DNA of 64,000 nucleotides from Nocardia amamiensis. Lineage in GTDB: Bacteria; Actinomycetota; Actinomycetes; Mycobacteriales; Mycobacteriaceae. Shown piece by piece: positions 63,151 to 64,000 of this stretch (position 1 is its first letter; each line of letters opens with the position of its first letter). The translations under genes and the position numbers were made by a program. The stretch lies in contig NZ_JADLQX010000014.1 in NCBI RefSeq assembly GCF_015477605.1, forward strand, positions 62,001-126,000, written 5' to 3'. The notes below the pieces were generated by a model, which had not been told where the DNA came from, searched no databases, and worked only from the letters and a program-made list of their open reading frames with translations.

Positions 63151-64000
63151 ATGGAACCCGACGTGATCCAGTGGGATTCCGATCAGGCGCGGGCGGTGAC
63201 GCGGTTGCGGGAGTTGCTCGATCGGCATGGTAAGCCGATTCGGCGTCATCGCGGCGTCTACCTGCACGGCAGGCCGGGGCGCGGCAAAACCATGCTGATG
63301 AATCGGTTCTTCGCCGAGCTGGCCTCGGAGCGCAAGCGGCGCTATCACTTCCACCAGTTCTTCGCCCGGTTGCACGCCGCCGCACACGAATCCGGCGCGA
63401 TCGACGCCGCGGTGGACGCGCTGCTCGGCGACGCTCGGCTGATCTGCTTCGATGAGTTCCACGTGCACGACATCGGCGACGCGATGCTGATCGCACGGCT
63501 GCTGGACGCGCTGTTCGCCCGTCGCGTCGTCCTGGTGGTGACGTCGAATTATCCACCCCATGAGCTGCTGCCCAATCCGTTGTTCCACGACCGTTTCGTG
63601 CCGACGATCGAACGGATTCTGGCGCACATGGACGTGGTGCCGGTCGACGGGCCGATCGACTATCGCGCTCTGCGCTCGGGCAACGATTCCCGAACGGGAT
63701 TCGCGGCCGGAAGATACATCGTGGATCCAGCACGATGCACACCACGCAGTGCCGAAGCCCTGCTCTCCGGTGGCCCTGAGAATCCCGTTGCGGCACCGAC
63801 GAACCACTCTGCCGTCGAGATATTCCTCGGCCCACGGAGATTGCGCGCCATTGCCGCCCAGGACACCCTTGTCATCGACTTCGCGAATTTGTGCGGTGTC
63901 CCAACATCTGCCGCTGATTATGTCGAACTGGCCCAACGTTTTCAGCGCTGGGAAATCCGAGATATCCCGCCGCTGAACGAAGTTCCACCGGATCACGCCA
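63151..64000 (+). CDS. zapE: Cell division ATPase ZapE/AFG1-like (3' end outside window)
   Basis: The frame from ATG 63151 stays open to the window end, 283 codons. GAGGAGGTGTC precedes the ATG. An AFG1/ZapE-like P-loop ATPase: YLHGRPGRGKT (Walker A about residues 40-47), RYHFHQFFARLH, and LICFDEFHVHDIGDA (Walker B near 97-104), then TSNYPPHELLPNPLFHDRF. This family acts with FtsZ in some bacteria and in mitochondrial quality control in eukaryotes; role here inferred. Divergent from the tetR gene. Confidence 0.88.
   Translation, partial: MEPDVIQWDSDQARAVTRLRELLDRHGKPIRRHRGVYLHGRPGRGKTMLMNRFFAELASERKRRYHFHQFFARLHAAAHESGAIDAAVDALLGDARLICFDEFHVHDIGDAMLIARLLDALFARRVVLVVTSNYPPHELLPNPLFHDRFVPTIERILAHMDVVPVDGPIDYRALRSGNDSRTGFAAGRYIVDPARCTPRSAEALLSGGPENPVAAPTNHSAVEIFLGPRRLRAIAAQDTLVIDFANLCGVPTSAADYVELAQRFQRWEIRDIPPLNEVPPDHA

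Overview
The window is high-GC actinobacterial chromosome, most likely Nocardia or a close relative (Mycobacteriales). Gene order follows the ftsH to fadE34 segment of Mycobacterium tuberculosis closely: ftsH-folE-folP-folB-folK-DUF3180-DUF6779-DUF2520-panC-panD-coaX, lysS-lsr2-clpC, mhuD-hydrolase-mutY-carbonic anhydrase, radA-lpqE-carD-ispD-ispF-cysS-rlmB, and kstR/fadE34. Lsr2, CarD, MhuD, KstR and many start codons 6-8 bases behind a TANNNT box (leaderless mRNAs) fit the same group. No rRNA, tRNA, CRISPR array, prophage or intact insertion sequence was seen.

Layout. 1-9188: FtsH (5' end cut), the folate genes and pantothenate genes. 9206-11224: coaX, then a cysteine dioxygenase-rhodanese pair preceded by a nine-residue Cys-Cys leader peptide and mutually exclusive hairpins. 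11428-18938: lysS, lsr2, an FHA-HTH regulator, a DUF1772 protein, a secreted lipase and clpC with its terminator. 18960-34094: accessory region with an oxidoreductase remnant, a hydrolase, a TetR-SDR pair with matching operators, an XRE regulator beside a lone resolvase-like domain, a two-component system divergent from an ABC exporter, a TetR/azoreductase/SMR locus with paired operators, OsmC, and cbtB-cbtA behind a cobalamin riboswitch.

34095-45143: conserved core again (mhuD to rlmB). disA is missing from its usual place beside radA. 45266-51103: fatty-acid genes and a zinc-type ABC importer with a candidate Zur box. 51120-53693: a trehalose-phosphatase fused to a GH15 trehalase-like domain. 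53953-61758: KstR divergent from fadE34-chsE1-chsE2-chsH2-chsH1-ltp2, the side-chain end of cholesterol catabolism, under one perfect KstR box. 61845-64000: a Nudix hydrolase, a TetR regulator and a ZapE-type ATPase cut by the window end.

A recurring oddity is short degenerate tandem repeats at or just past gene 3' ends (ispD, the 32341 gene, the 34468 hydrolase, the 44835/45266 interval). The strongest candidate for new biology is the cysteine-responsive attenuator at 10089-10176.
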